A stretch of 10,125 nt of DNA from JANXSD01 sp043758125 (GTDB taxonomy: Bacteria > Bacteroidota > Bacteroidia > AKYH767-A > OLB10): positions 1-10,125 of the forward strand of contig JAYVOC010000279.1 in assembly GCA_043758125.1 (NCBI GenBank). The letters are read 5' to 3'. The position numbers and the translations under genes were made by a program. The notes under the pieces were generated by a model. It saw only the letters and a list, made by a program, of their open reading frames with translations, was not told the DNA's origin and did no database searches. Shown piece after piece: positions 1 through 7,205 of this stretch; the stretch's first letter is position 1, and each line of letters starts with the position of its first letter.

Positions 1-375
1 AAACTAGAAGTCGAAAAAGAATTATTAGAAAAAACGCGGCTTATAGAAATGTTTGATACGAGCTCCATCATTCTTACTGATGTAATGACTGCTTACGAAT
101 TAGAAGATACTCGATTAGCTCGAAGTGTGTTTAAAAAAGATGAGATTCTTGACGAAATTAACATGAACGCAAATGAATCAGTAGGTGAATTTATCAAAAA
201 CAATCTTGATAGAATCAATCAAAGTTTGTATACACTAAGTATGATTCGAAAATTAGAACGTGTTGGTGACCAATGCAAAAATATCTCTGAAGAAATCATT
301 TTTTATATTGAAGCAAAAGTTTTGAAGCACAAGCCGCTTTCACAAAAACAAGATATGTCGGGAGAAGAAAATTAA
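1..375 (+). CDS. phoU: Phosphate signalling protein PhoU, C-terminal part (5' end outside window)
   Basis: The reading frame is open from the first base, giving 124 residues up to the TAA at 373-375, so this is the 3' part of a gene that starts upstream. The visible part matches the second three-helix bundle of PhoU: a helix with EDTRLARSVFKKDEILDEIN, then the family signature RKLERVGDQCKNISEEIIFY near the end, which carries the acidic E/D residues that bind metal in PhoU proteins. PhoU is a cytoplasmic regulator linking the Pst phosphate ABC transporter to the PhoR sensor kinase; its loss derepresses phosphate uptake in studied bacteria. The pst genes would be expected upstream, outside the window. 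The tail after the bundle (HKPLSQKQDMSGEEN) is short and polar. A PhoU-like domain also ends some Na/phosphate cotransporters, but the double-bundle spacing and the ending fit stand-alone PhoU better. It converges on the minus-strand operon with 56 bases between the stop codons. Confidence 0.88.
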   Translation, partial: KLEVEKELLEKTRLIEMFDTSSIILTDVMTAYELEDTRLARSVFKKDEILDEINMNANESVGEFIKNNLDRINQSLYTLSMIRKLERVGDQCKNISEEIIFYIEAKVLKHKPLSQKQDMSGEEN

Positions 376-431
376 TTTTGATAGCAATCTCTAACTAAAA
401 TAAAAGAAAAATATATTGATAAATAATTTTA

Positions 432-1238
432 TCACTTATTATTCTTATCAAAATACATTTTTACTACTGATAAAAACTCGTCGAACATTCCATTATTGCA
501 TGCGATGATTTCTCTTCCAAAAAGAAAATTTTCATTACCAGAAAAATCGCTAACTTTTCCTCCTGCCTCCATCACAATAAATGCTCCTGCGGCAACATCA
601 TAGGAATTTAATCCGTACTCGTAAAAACCTTCAAATCTTCCGCAAGCAACATACGCTAAATCAACAGCTGCAGAACCAAGTCTGCGTATGCCATGTGTAT
701 TCCTCATACAATAATCAAACACTTCCATGTACGGTATCATTCGATCATAATTGGTATAAGGAAACCCAGTTGCTAACAATGATTTTGCAACAGTATCAAT
801 TTTTGAAACAGCAATCGATTTTCCATTCATCCATGCACCTCCACCTTTCCATGCATAAAAACATTCATCAAGATTGATTTCATATACAATACCCATCACT
901 AGTTTGTTATGAAAAGTTAAACCAACACTCACACAATAACACGGTATGCCATGCACAAAATTTGTTGTGCCATCTAACGGATCTATGATCCACTGATAAT
1001 CTCGATCAGCAATTGAAAGTGTATTTTCTTCAGTAATAAATCCTACATCAGGAATAAGCTGCTTCAAGCCCTGCACTAATATCAACTCTGCATTCTTATC
1101 TACATAAGAAACTAAATCATTGTACCCTTTGTATTCAACAGCTTCGTTGTTAAATGACACACGTTGTGATCGAATAAATTCTCCAGCCTTTTTAATGATA
1201 GGAATAGCAGCTTCACAAATATTTTTTAAATCTATCAT
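432..1238 (-). CDS. Inositol monophosphatase family protein (SuhB-like)
   Basis: 268 residues, the usual size for the family, which hydrolyses phosphate monoesters (myo-inositol phosphate and related sugar or nucleotide phosphates) with Mg2+ in the cytoplasm. The metal-site motifs are all present: E70-E71 in GFITEEN, then D86-P-L-D89-G-T-T in WIIDPLDGTTNFVHG, and D214 in SYDVAAGAFIVMEAGG. The RRLGSAAVDLAYVACGRFEG stretch (185-204) is also typical. The residue before the last Asp is Tyr where Trp is common (WD to YD), a mild substitution. The start ATG overlaps the stop TGA of lgt (shared ATGA at 1238-1235), so it is translationally coupled as the last gene of the mtaB-lgt operon. The substrate cannot be read from the sequence: the family includes SuhB, inositol phosphatase, histidinol phosphatase and CysQ-like enzymes. 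SuhB/IMPase is closest by motif. Confidence 0.9.
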   Translation of the reverse strand: MIDLKNICEAAIPIIKKAGEFIRSQRVSFNNEAVEYKGYNDLVSYVDKNAELILVQGLKQLIPDVGFITEENTLSIADRDYQWIIDPLDGTTNFVHGIPCYCVSVGLTFHNKLVMGIVYEINLDECFYAWKGGGAWMNGKSIAVSKIDTVAKSLLATGFPYTNYDRMIPYMEVFDYCMRNTHGIRRLGSAAVDLAYVACGRFEGFYEYGLNSYDVAAGAFIVMEAGGKVSDFSGNENFLFGREIIACNNGMFDEFLSVVKMYFDKNNK

Positions 1239-2392
1239 ACTGCTTCGGCATCTTTTCTGCTCCTTAAGAAAATTAATCCGCTAGCACCAATTAAAATTAA
1301 AATTGCAGCGATAACTTCGGCCTGTGTAACTTGTAATCCTAAAAAATTAAATTTATTATTTACACGTATCTGTTCAATCAACATTCGCTCAATTCCATTT
1401 AGTAATAAATATAATGCAAAAACTTTTCCTATAACGTTAAATCTTTTTCGCACCGACCAAATAACAAAAAACAATAAAATACAAGTAACTGATTCATACA
1501 AAGGAGTTGGAAAAACTGCATCCGGTAACATCATACAATGTTTACCAATACAACCTGGGATTGGCATTCCTTCATTAATAACGTTATTCGGATAATTATA
1601 TGACCAAGCCCAATCAGGTAACCACTTTAAAAATGATGGTTTGGGATTCAAATTTACAATTCCCCAATCACCATCACCAGCAATCTGACAACCTAATCTT
1701 CCAGTACCATAAGCTAACATTAATCCTGGCGCCGTTGCATCTGCTATTACAAGCGGTTTAATGCCACGCTTATTACAATACCACATCACAGAGATGCATC
1801 CAAAGATTAATCCTCCATACATCGTTAATCCACTAAAGGAAACCAATGCTTCTAAAGGATGATTTTCAAACTCATTTAAATTTTCAAGATTGTGAAAAAC
1901 TTTTGCTCCAATGATTCCTGAAATAGCAGCAACCATTGTTATATTTCCAACCAATTGATAAGGATGCATCAACACTTGCACATTTTCTGATTGTGCTAAT
2001 CGCTCTTTTTCTTTTTCACGGTAACGTAAATATGCCGATATCGATCCAACAGCTAAACCTCCCAAAATATTACCTTTTACAGAGAGCAAAATACCTTGCG
2101 TGTCCTCCACAAATGAAGTATAGTTTAAGGCAATAAATAATAATTTGTATCCGAATATAAAACCTAGTAAAAACGAAGAAATTAAATCAAACGTACTTGC
2201 TGGCTCTCCCTTAATTACGGTTTCATAAAAAGGATTCATTAACCCTAATTTTTCTTTCCGTTTCAATTCTAGTTGCAACGTATATGCCGCACATAAAAAA
2301 GAAATCGCAAGCATAAAGCCAAAACTCTGTATTGGTAACGGAATGCTAATTCCGAAAATGTCTTTTAATAAATCTGAAATTGTTGGATACAT
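1235..2392 (-). CDS. lgt: Prolipoprotein diacylglyceryl transferase Lgt (Bacteroidota long form)
   Basis: Lgt moves diacylglycerol from phosphatidylglycerol to the lipobox cysteine of prelipoproteins in the inner membrane, the first step of lipoprotein maturation. With the ATG at 2392 the protein is 385 residues, about 90 longer than E. coli Lgt, a length I associate with Bacteroidota. Several hydrophobic segments are visible (roughly 20-40, 68-90, 104-122, 145-165, 185-205, 300-313, 322-333, 357-376). Family marks are SGLTMYGGLIFG (187-198), GRLGCQIAGDGDWG (231-244, the place of the GRxGNFxNxE signature), FPTPLYES (294-301) and NGIERMLIEQIR (332-343) with the second key Arg. The frame could open at a TTG at 2428 inside mtaB, but MYPTISDLLKDIFG is the N-terminus expected for this family and the ATG lies 13 bases after the mtaB stop, so 2392 is preferred. 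It overlaps the phosphatase gene start by four bases. Confidence 0.9.
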   Translation of the reverse strand: MYPTISDLLKDIFGISIPLPIQSFGFMLAISFLCAAYTLQLELKRKEKLGLMNPFYETVIKGEPASTFDLISSFLLGFIFGYKLLFIALNYTSFVEDTQGILLSVKGNILGGLAVGSISAYLRYREKEKERLAQSENVQVLMHPYQLVGNITMVAAISGIIGAKVFHNLENLNEFENHPLEALVSFSGLTMYGGLIFGCISVMWYCNKRGIKPLVIADATAPGLMLAYGTGRLGCQIAGDGDWGIVNLNPKPSFLKWLPDWAWSYNYPNNVINEGMPIPGCIGKHCMMLPDAVFPTPLYESVTCILLFFVIWSVRKRFNVIGKVFALYLLLNGIERMLIEQIRVNNKFNFLGLQVTQAEVIAAILILIGASGLIFLRSRKDAEAV

Positions 2393-2405
2393 ATATTTTC
2401 GGTTA

Positions 2406-3728
2406 TCACCTAGTAATAGTTTCACCAAGTAAAATTACTTCTGCAAAACCCTCCGGATTAATCGTGTTAATTTGACAATTAATAATTTTATTTACGAACG
2501 ACTCATTATATGGATGTGCAACACGAATATAATTCGACGTATATCCATACATTAACTCTCCACTTCTTTCTGCTTCAAATAAAACAGGTAATTCTTTTCC
2601 TAATTGCGACTGATAAAAAGCTTGTTGCTTTTTTAGTGATAAACTTCTCAACATCCGATTACGATTTTTACGAATGTTCATCGGGATAGCATCAGCCATT
2701 GATGCAGCAAGTGTATTTATTCTTTCTGAATAAGTAAACACATGCAAATAGGTAATATTTAATTGGTGCAAATAATTAAATGTTTCCATGAAATATGCAT
2801 CCGTTTCTCCAGGGAATCCAACTATCACATCCGCACCAATACTTGCATTTGGCATCAATGCATTAATTAATGCAATTCGTTCTGTATAAAGTGATCTCAT
2901 ATATCTTCTTCGCATCGCTTTCAACATCACTTCAGAACCACTTTGCAACGGGATATGAAAGTGCGGAACAAATTTCTTTGATGCAGCGACAAAACGAATC
3001 ACTTCTTCTGTTAAAAGATTGGGCTCAATAGATGAAATACGAATTCGTTCTAACCCATCAATTTCTTCCAACGCTTTTGCAAGATCTATAAAACGATCAT
3101 GATATTTTGTCGATCCTTCACGAAGACCGAAATCACCAAGATTCACACCAGTTAGCACAATTTCTTTCACACCATCCGCTACTAATTCCATTGCCTGACG
3201 AACAACATTCTCGATGGTATCACTTCTTGATTTTCCTCTCGCCAATGGAATCGTACAAAACGAACAACTATAATCACAACCATCCTGCACCTTCAAAAAT
3301 ACACGCGTACGATCACCTGATGAATGAGCACTAACAAACGTTGTTGCTTGATCAATCTCACATGCCATGACAGCTGCCTCTTCGCTCTTTTTAAGATTAT
3401 CGAGATAACGTAAAACATTAAATTTTTCCGTTGCTCCTAAAACCAAATCAACACCCGGAATATTCGCAATCTCCTCTGGTTTCAACTGCGCATAACATCC
3501 AACGATGATCACTTTTCCATCAGGATTTGCATGCATCGCGCGGTTCACAATCTGCTTACATTCTTTGTTAGCATTCTCGGTAACAGAACAGGTATTCACC
3601 ACATAAACATCCGCAACAGCAGGAAAATCAGCGCGTTGCCAACCAGCATCACGAAACTGACGAGCAATGGTGGAAGTCTCCGAGAAATTAAGTTTACAAC
3701 CAAGTGTATGGAAGGCGACTGTTTGCAT
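2406..3728 (-). CDS. mtaB: tRNA (t6A37) methylthiotransferase MtaB
   Basis: 440 residues. MtaB-type enzymes convert t6A at position 37 of ANN-decoding tRNAs to ms2t6A, using two 4Fe-4S clusters and S-adenosylmethionine. The domain order is complete: N-terminal UPF0004 domain with cluster ligands C11 (LGCKLN), C47 (NTCSVT) and C78 (VGCYAQ); radical SAM domain with CDYSCSFC (C151, C155, C158), then LTGVNLGDFG (192-201), ISSIEPN and IPLQSGS; and a C-terminal TRAM region (about 375-438). The LGCKLN and NTCSVTENA forms point to MtaB rather than MiaB (LGCQMN) or RimO. The frame extends to a TTG at 3737, but that codon lies inside the -7 promoter box at 3735-3742 and the ATG at 3728 begins the family's usual MxTVAFHTLGCK, so 3728 is used. 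It is the first gene of the mtaB-lgt-phosphatase operon. Confidence 0.92.
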   Translation of the reverse strand: MQTVAFHTLGCKLNFSETSTIARQFRDAGWQRADFPAVADVYVVNTCSVTENANKECKQIVNRAMHANPDGKVIIVGCYAQLKPEEIANIPGVDLVLGATEKFNVLRYLDNLKKSEEAAVMACEIDQATTFVSAHSSGDRTRVFLKVQDGCDYSCSFCTIPLARGKSRSDTIENVVRQAMELVADGVKEIVLTGVNLGDFGLREGSTKYHDRFIDLAKALEEIDGLERIRISSIEPNLLTEEVIRFVAASKKFVPHFHIPLQSGSEVMLKAMRRRYMRSLYTERIALINALMPNASIGADVIVGFPGETDAYFMETFNYLHQLNITYLHVFTYSERINTLAASMADAIPMNIRKNRNRMLRSLSLKKQQAFYQSQLGKELPVLFEAERSGELMYGYTSNYIRVAHPYNESFVNKIINCQINTINPEGFAEVILLGETITR

Positions 3729-3734
3729 GGGGCG

Positions 3735-3742
3735 CAAAGGTA
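3735..3742 (-). promoter_or_regulatory. Putative -7 promoter box for the mtaB-lgt operon
   Basis: On the minus strand this reads TACCTTTG followed by C, an exact match to the Bacteroidota -7 consensus TAnnTTTG. Only six bases (CGCCCC) separate it from the mtaB ATG, so transcription would start at or just before the start codon and the mRNA would be leaderless or nearly so. I see no clear TTG/TTTG -33 element at the usual distance, so the call rests on the -7 box and its position. Confidence 0.55.
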
Positions 3743-3785
3743 ATAAATCATCATTCTGGATTTATGATCCTTCATAGCTTTCGAA

Positions 3786-3793
3786 TACATTTG
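3786..3793 (+). promoter_or_regulatory. Putative -7 promoter box for the solute-binding lipoprotein gene
   Basis: TACATTTG followed by C matches TAnnTTTG exactly and ends only four bases (CCAA) before the ATG at 3798. As with the opposing mtaB box, this predicts a leaderless or almost leaderless transcript. Between the two boxes lies a small inverted repeat, GGAT-N5-ATCC (3758-3770), which could be an operator but is too short to assert. No convincing -33 element is seen. Confidence 0.5.
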
Positions 3794-3797
3794 CCAA

Positions 3798-5432
3798 ATG
3801 CGCAAATTATTACCCTTCTTATTTCTATCGATGATGTTCTTTTCTTGTCACGAGAAAAAGGATACTTACGGAAGAAAAAAAGTTTTTCGCTACAATGAAA
3901 GCGCTGGAATCACCTCATTAGATCCCGCTTTTGCAACGAATCAAGCGAATATTTGGGCCTGTAATCACCTCTTCAATGGCTTAGTTCAGCTCGATGAAAA
4001 GCTGCATGTTTTACCAAGTATTGCTTCTTCGTGGGAAGTTAGCGATGATGCAATGATTTATACTTTTCACTTACGTAATGATGTTACTTTTCACAATGAC
4101 CCATTATTTACAACTACAAGAAAAGTTATTGCTGCCGATTTTTTGTATAGCTTTAATCGTATTGCGGATAAAAAAGTGGCGTCTTCTGGAGCTTGGATTT
4201 TTAATCCGATAAAAAAGAATCAAGCTGGTGAACTCATCGGTTTCATCAATAAAAACGATTCAACATTTATCATTCAGTTGGATCACCCTTTTCCTCCTTT
4301 TTTAGGATTGCTCGCTTCTTCTTATGCGGCTGTTGTTCCTCACGAAATCGTAGATCATTATGGTAAAGATTTTAGAAATCATCCCATAGGCACTGGACCA
4401 TTTCTTTTTAACAGATGGATTGAACGTACTGCATTAATTCTTCACAAGAATCCGAATTATTTTGAGACAGATAAAAAAGGACAACGCCTCCCCTATTTGG
4501 ATGCCATTATGATTTCATTTATTAGTGATAAACAATCCGCATTTCTTGAATTTTTAAAAGGAAAATTAGATTTTGTTTCTGGCTTAGATGCAAGTTATAA
4601 AGATGATTTACTAACACCAAATGGCAAGCTCCGAAATAAATATGTAGGTCGATTTCAAATGGAAACAGCACCCTACCTTAACACTGAATATTTAGGAATA
4701 TTAATGGACAGTAATCTTGCTGCAATGAATGGAAATCCATTAAATGATATTAGAATACGTCAAGCGATAAATATGGGTTTCGATCGTTCGAAGATGATCA
4801 CTTATTTGCGTAATGGAATGGCTACACCAGGAGTGGCGGGAATGATTCCATTAGGAATTCCAGGCTTCGATAGTTTGTCGACAATAGGTTATCATTATGA
4901 TCCTAAAAAAGCATTACAGCTGTTAGCAGATGGGGGATATCCAAATGGAAAAGGCCTACCACCAATATTGATGAGTACAACAAATTCTTACCAAGATTTA
5001 TGTGAATACATTCAAGGACAACTTGCAGAAATTGGTATTACAATTAAGTTAGAAATTAATCAAGCTGGTCAGCACCGACAAATGGTTTCGAAACAACAAT
5101 TAAGTTTTTTCAGAGGTTCATGGATTGCTGATTACGCAGATGCTGAAAATTATCTCGCATTATTTTATTCTAAAAATAAAGCCCCCAACGGTCCGAATTA
5201 CACACATTATTCAAATCCATATTTTGATAAATTATATGAACAATCAATGCAAACAAATAACGATACGTTGCGTTGGAAACTTTATAGTGAAATGGATAAC
5301 TTAGTGATGAAAGATGCTCCTGTTGTTGTTCTTTATTATGATCGTGTACTTCGTCTTTTTGGTAACAATGTTCAAGGACTAAAAATGAATCCTCTCAATT
5401 TAGTTACCTTGAAAGAAGTGGATTTGAAATAA
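3798..5432 (+). CDS. ABC transporter family 5 (oligopeptide-type) solute-binding lipoprotein
   Basis: 544 residues, normal for the SBP_bac_5 (OppA/DppA-like) family, which capture peptides, nickel or other ligands and hand them to an ABC permease. The N-terminus is a lipoprotein signal: MRKLLPFLFLSMMFFSC with the acceptor Cys at 17 in a relaxed lipobox (FFSC). The mature start HEKKD is not a strongly acidic surface-export tag, so a periplasm-facing anchor is likely. Family features are the early TSLDPAF (39-45), ASSWEVSDDAMIYTFHLRND (76-95) with TFHNDP, GTGPF at 198-202 and INMGFDRSKMI in lobe II. No permease or ATPase gene lies within the window, so it is an orphan here; partners may be elsewhere or it may have another binding role. 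The ligand cannot be predicted. It is divergent from mtaB with a 69-base spacer. Confidence 0.88.
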   Translation: MRKLLPFLFLSMMFFSCHEKKDTYGRKKVFRYNESAGITSLDPAFATNQANIWACNHLFNGLVQLDEKLHVLPSIASSWEVSDDAMIYTFHLRNDVTFHNDPLFTTTRKVIAADFLYSFNRIADKKVASSGAWIFNPIKKNQAGELIGFINKNDSTFIIQLDHPFPPFLGLLASSYAAVVPHEIVDHYGKDFRNHPIGTGPFLFNRWIERTALILHKNPNYFETDKKGQRLPYLDAIMISFISDKQSAFLEFLKGKLDFVSGLDASYKDDLLTPNGKLRNKYVGRFQMETAPYLNTEYLGILMDSNLAAMNGNPLNDIRIRQAINMGFDRSKMITYLRNGMATPGVAGMIPLGIPGFDSLSTIGYHYDPKKALQLLADGGYPNGKGLPPILMSTTNSYQDLCEYIQGQLAEIGITIKLEINQAGQHRQMVSKQQLSFFRGSWIADYADAENYLALFYSKNKAPNGPNYTHYSNPYFDKLYEQSMQTNNDTLRWKLYSEMDNLVMKDAPVVVLYYDRVLRLFGNNVQGLKMNPLNLVTLKEVDLK

Positions 5433-5435
5433 ATT

Positions 5436-5491
5436 ACGAATTAAGAATTCAAAATGCAGAATTATTTTCCATTTGGATTTACAATGCAGAT
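5436..5491. repeat. AT-rich degenerate short repeats after the solute-binding gene
   Basis: Just after the stop codon at 5430-5432 the spacer reads ACGAATTAAGAATTC, an interrupted GAATT repetition, and the octamer ATGCAGA-containing AATGCAGA occurs twice, at 5453-5460 and 5483-5490, 30 bases apart. Such GAATTAAGAATT tracts are, from general experience, frequent filler in Bacteroidota spacers. Their origin and role are not known to me. Confidence 0.3.
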
Positions 5492-5569
5492 CAAGGTTGA
5501 CTGAATTAAACAAACCTATAAGTTTAATTACTTACAATATTTGTAATTCTCCCCACTAGCAGGCATTAT

Positions 5570-5591
5570 CAAATTACCAAATTACCAAATC
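5570..5591. repeat. Short tandem repeat, period 8 (CAAATTAC)
   Basis: CAAATTAC is repeated twice exactly and then partly (CAAATC), 22 bases in all, ending just before the stop codon of the minus-strand propeller gene. It lies in a convergent spacer, so it is unlikely to be a promoter element. It is a microsatellite-like tract that could vary in copy number between strains. Confidence 0.6.
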
Positions 5592-5595
5592 ATTT

Positions 5596-6693
5596 TTAAT
5601 CTTTCCAATCAGCAATAAACAAATTCGTATCGTGTGTCCCGTTATTATTTCTATTGGAAGAAAATATTAAATGCTTTCCATCAGGTGAAAACATTGGAAA
5701 TGCATCGAACATTCCATCCATCGTAATCTTTTCCACCTTTTTTGATTTTAAATTTATCATATAAAGATTGAATGGAAGTCCTTTCTTAGGATCAGATTTA
5801 TAGTTGGATGAAAAAATTACTTTCTTACCATCATGACTAAAGAACGGAGCCCAACTTGCATTAGGCATGTCAGTAATTTTTTCCAAATCACTACCATCTA
5901 CTTTGCAAGTATATAATTCCATGTGTGTTGGCATCACCAAACCTTCTTTTAATAAATCGGTATATTCTTTAATTTCCTCTGGCGACTTCGGGCGACTTGC
6001 TCTAAAAATTAATCGTTTATTATCTGGCGAAAAAAATGCACCGCCATCATAGCCTAATTCTTTCGTTACTTGTTTCACATTCGATCCGTCAATATTCATA
6101 GTATAAAGTTCAAGATCACCAGAACGAATACTTGTAAATACAATTTTCTTTCCATCAGGTGATACTGTTCCCTCTGCATCATATCCTGGAGTGGATGTGA
6201 GTTGTTTTAAAATATTCCCTTTTAGATCAGAAACAAAAATGTCGAAGTCTTTGTAGATAGGCCATACATATTTATGATCAGCACGCTTTGCAGGATTCGG
6301 TGGACAACTATCTCCACCTAGATGTGTTGATGCATATAAAATTGTTGTATCACCTGGAAGAAAATAAGAACATGTTGTCCGTCCTTTTCCAGTGCTTAGT
6401 AACTGTGGAGTTGCGTCTTTCATGTTTGCATTTGCTAAATCAAAAAGATAAATCTGATCGCAATGATTTCCCCATGCTTCGTTATGCGCTTGAAAAGTTA
6501 TTTTTTGATTGTCGAAACTAAAATAAGCTTCAGCATTATCACCAGCAAAAGTTAGTTGTCGAACATTGGATAAATGTTTTTCTTCACCCTTATAAAGAAG
6601 TGTGGATTTATTAAACTCTACGGGATTAGTTTGTGATTGTGCGGATAAAAAACAAGTTGCAAGTGAAAATACTAACAGAAGATTTCGAAACAT
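5596..6693 (-). CDS. Secreted PD40 beta-propeller protein (TolB-like)
   Basis: 365 residues with a signal peptide (MFRNLLLVFSLATCFLSAQS, cleavage probably near residue 20), so it acts outside the cytoplasm. The rest is a run of WD40-like PD40 blades of the TolB type. The repeated motif [FV]SxDxKxxxFxS occurs at about 177-188 (VSPDGKKIVFTS), 221-232 (FSPDNKRLIFRA), 285-296 (FSHDGKKVIFSS) and 335-346 (FSPDGKHLIFSS), with a divergent blade at 58-67 (FSFDNQKITF). GDLELYTMNIDGSNVKQVT (192-210) is a classic inter-blade strand set. The Tyr/Trp-rich insert around 105-150 is unlike TolB, and there is no N-terminal TolB domain or other enzymatic domain. The function is not known from the sequence; a binding or scaffolding role is inferred from the fold. 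Cys at 78, 108 and 130 could form disulfides. It lies downstream of HU but is separated from it by a terminator. Confidence 0.82.
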   Translation of the reverse strand: MFRNLLLVFSLATCFLSAQSQTNPVEFNKSTLLYKGEEKHLSNVRQLTFAGDNAEAYFSFDNQKITFQAHNEAWGNHCDQIYLFDLANANMKDATPQLLSTGKGRTTCSYFLPGDTTILYASTHLGGDSCPPNPAKRADHKYVWPIYKDFDIFVSDLKGNILKQLTSTPGYDAEGTVSPDGKKIVFTSIRSGDLELYTMNIDGSNVKQVTKELGYDGGAFFSPDNKRLIFRASRPKSPEEIKEYTDLLKEGLVMPTHMELYTCKVDGSDLEKITDMPNASWAPFFSHDGKKVIFSSNYKSDPKKGLPFNLYMINLKSKKVEKITMDGMFDAFPMFSPDGKHLIFSSNRNNNGTHDTNLFIADWKD

Positions 6694-6715
6694 AATTTTA
6701 TTTTGAGATGAGCAG

Positions 6716-6723
6716 CGAAGGTA
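6716..6723 (-). promoter_or_regulatory. Possible -7 promoter box for the propeller gene
   Basis: The minus strand reads TACCTTCG followed by C, seven of eight positions of TAnnTTTG, 22 bases before the ATG at 6693. It follows the HU terminator in the direction of transcription, where an independent promoter for the propeller gene is needed. No clear -33 element is seen. Confidence 0.4.
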
Positions 6724-6767
6724 GTTCCTAATGAAAAGTCGAACGTAAAATAGCTGTAAAAAAAATC

Positions 6768-6796
6768 AAAAAAAAACCTCGCTATTTCTAACGAGG
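6768..6796 (-). terminator. Rho-independent terminator of the HU gene
   Basis: On the minus strand CCTCG (6796-6792) pairs with CGAGG (6781-6777) around a 10-base loop, followed at once by nine T residues (6776-6768) and a second T run after GA. It begins 22 bases after the HU stop codon and should separate HU transcription from the propeller gene. Confidence 0.85.
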
Positions 6797-6818
6797 GCTC
6801 GCAATCATAAACAAAATT

Positions 6819-7091
6819 TTATTTTACTTCTTTCGATAGGTCCGTTCCTGCTTTAAATCGAACAACTTTTCGGGCATCAATTTGAATCACTTTTCCTGTT
6901 TGAGGATTTCTTCCTATTCGTGCAGATCGTTCTGAAATACCGAAGGTGCCAAATCCTACTAATGTTACTTTATCGCCCTTTTTTAATGCCTCTGAGGTTA
7001 TTAATATGAATGAATTTAGTGCAGCGTTAGCGTGAGTTTGACTGATCTTGGCATCTGCCGCAATCCTCTTTATTAGTTCACCTTTGTTCAT
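6819..7091 (-). CDS. HU family DNA-binding protein
   Basis: 90 residues, the canonical length of HU/IHF proteins, which bend and compact DNA as dimers in the nucleoid. It begins MNKGELIKRIAADAKISQ, the helical dimerisation part; GFGTF is at 46-50; the DNA-binding arm carries RNPQTG (61-66) with the intercalating Pro at 63; the end KVVRFKAGTDLSKEVK matches the family. It looks like HU rather than IHF because of the short, unextended termini and the conventional NPQTG arm; IHF subunits can be similar, so no gene symbol is given. Bacteroidota often carry several paralogues. It stands alone, with its own promoter at 7133-7164 and a strong terminator. Confidence 0.95.
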   Translation of the reverse strand: MNKGELIKRIAADAKISQTHANAALNSFILITSEALKKGDKVTLVGFGTFGISERSARIGRNPQTGKVIQIDARKVVRFKAGTDLSKEVK

Positions 7092-7132
7092 GGCTTTAGA
7101 ATTTAAGGATAAGAATGATTATGTTGGTAGGG

Positions 7133-7164
7133 CAAATATAATCAGCGTTTCAGTCCATATGCAA
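7133..7164 (-). promoter_or_regulatory. Promoter of the HU gene (-33 TTG and -7 TATATTTG)
   Basis: The minus strand has TATATTTG followed by C (7140-7133), an exact TAnnTTTG match, and a TTG (7164-7162) 21 bases upstream, within the accepted range for the Bacteroidota -33 element. This is the best two-part promoter in the window. Transcription would begin about 35-40 bases before the ATG at 7091. Confidence 0.62.
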
Positions 7165-7205
7165 GGTCTAATTCGCTATTTATCAAATAGAAATGCACCA
7201 GTTTA

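Noticed and set aside
417..434. AT-rich dyad TGATAAA-TAAT-TTTATCA between phoU and the phosphatase gene, considered as a bidirectional terminator
   Set aside because: The 7-bp stem has a single G-C pair, overlaps the phosphatase stop codon and has no proper T run; too weak to call.
581..877. Plus-strand open frame inside the phosphatase gene
   Set aside because: It is antisense to a conserved gene with intact catalytic motifs; the Gln/His-rich translation is typical of a shadow frame.
2393..2428. Longer Lgt start at TTG 2428
   Set aside because: It would overlap mtaB by 23 bases and add 12 residues before the expected MYPTISDLL start; an ATG with a natural position is available.
3729..3737. 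Longer MtaB start at TTG 3737
   Set aside because: The codon falls inside the promoter -7 box, and the ATG at 3728 gives the family's usual N-terminus.
3596..3805. Open frames opposite or overlapping the start of mtaB
   Set aside because: They lie in other frames of a clearly recognised conserved gene and show no domain features.
5532..5546. Dyad TTACAA-TAT-TTGTAA as terminator for the solute-binding gene
   Set aside because: The six-bp AT-rich stem is followed by only a short mixed tract (TTCT), not a T run; likely too unstable.
7176..7190. Small hairpin CTATTT-ATC-AAATAG in the HU-SDR spacer
   Set aside because: It is short and AT-rich, upstream of both divergent genes where a terminator is not expected; probably chance.
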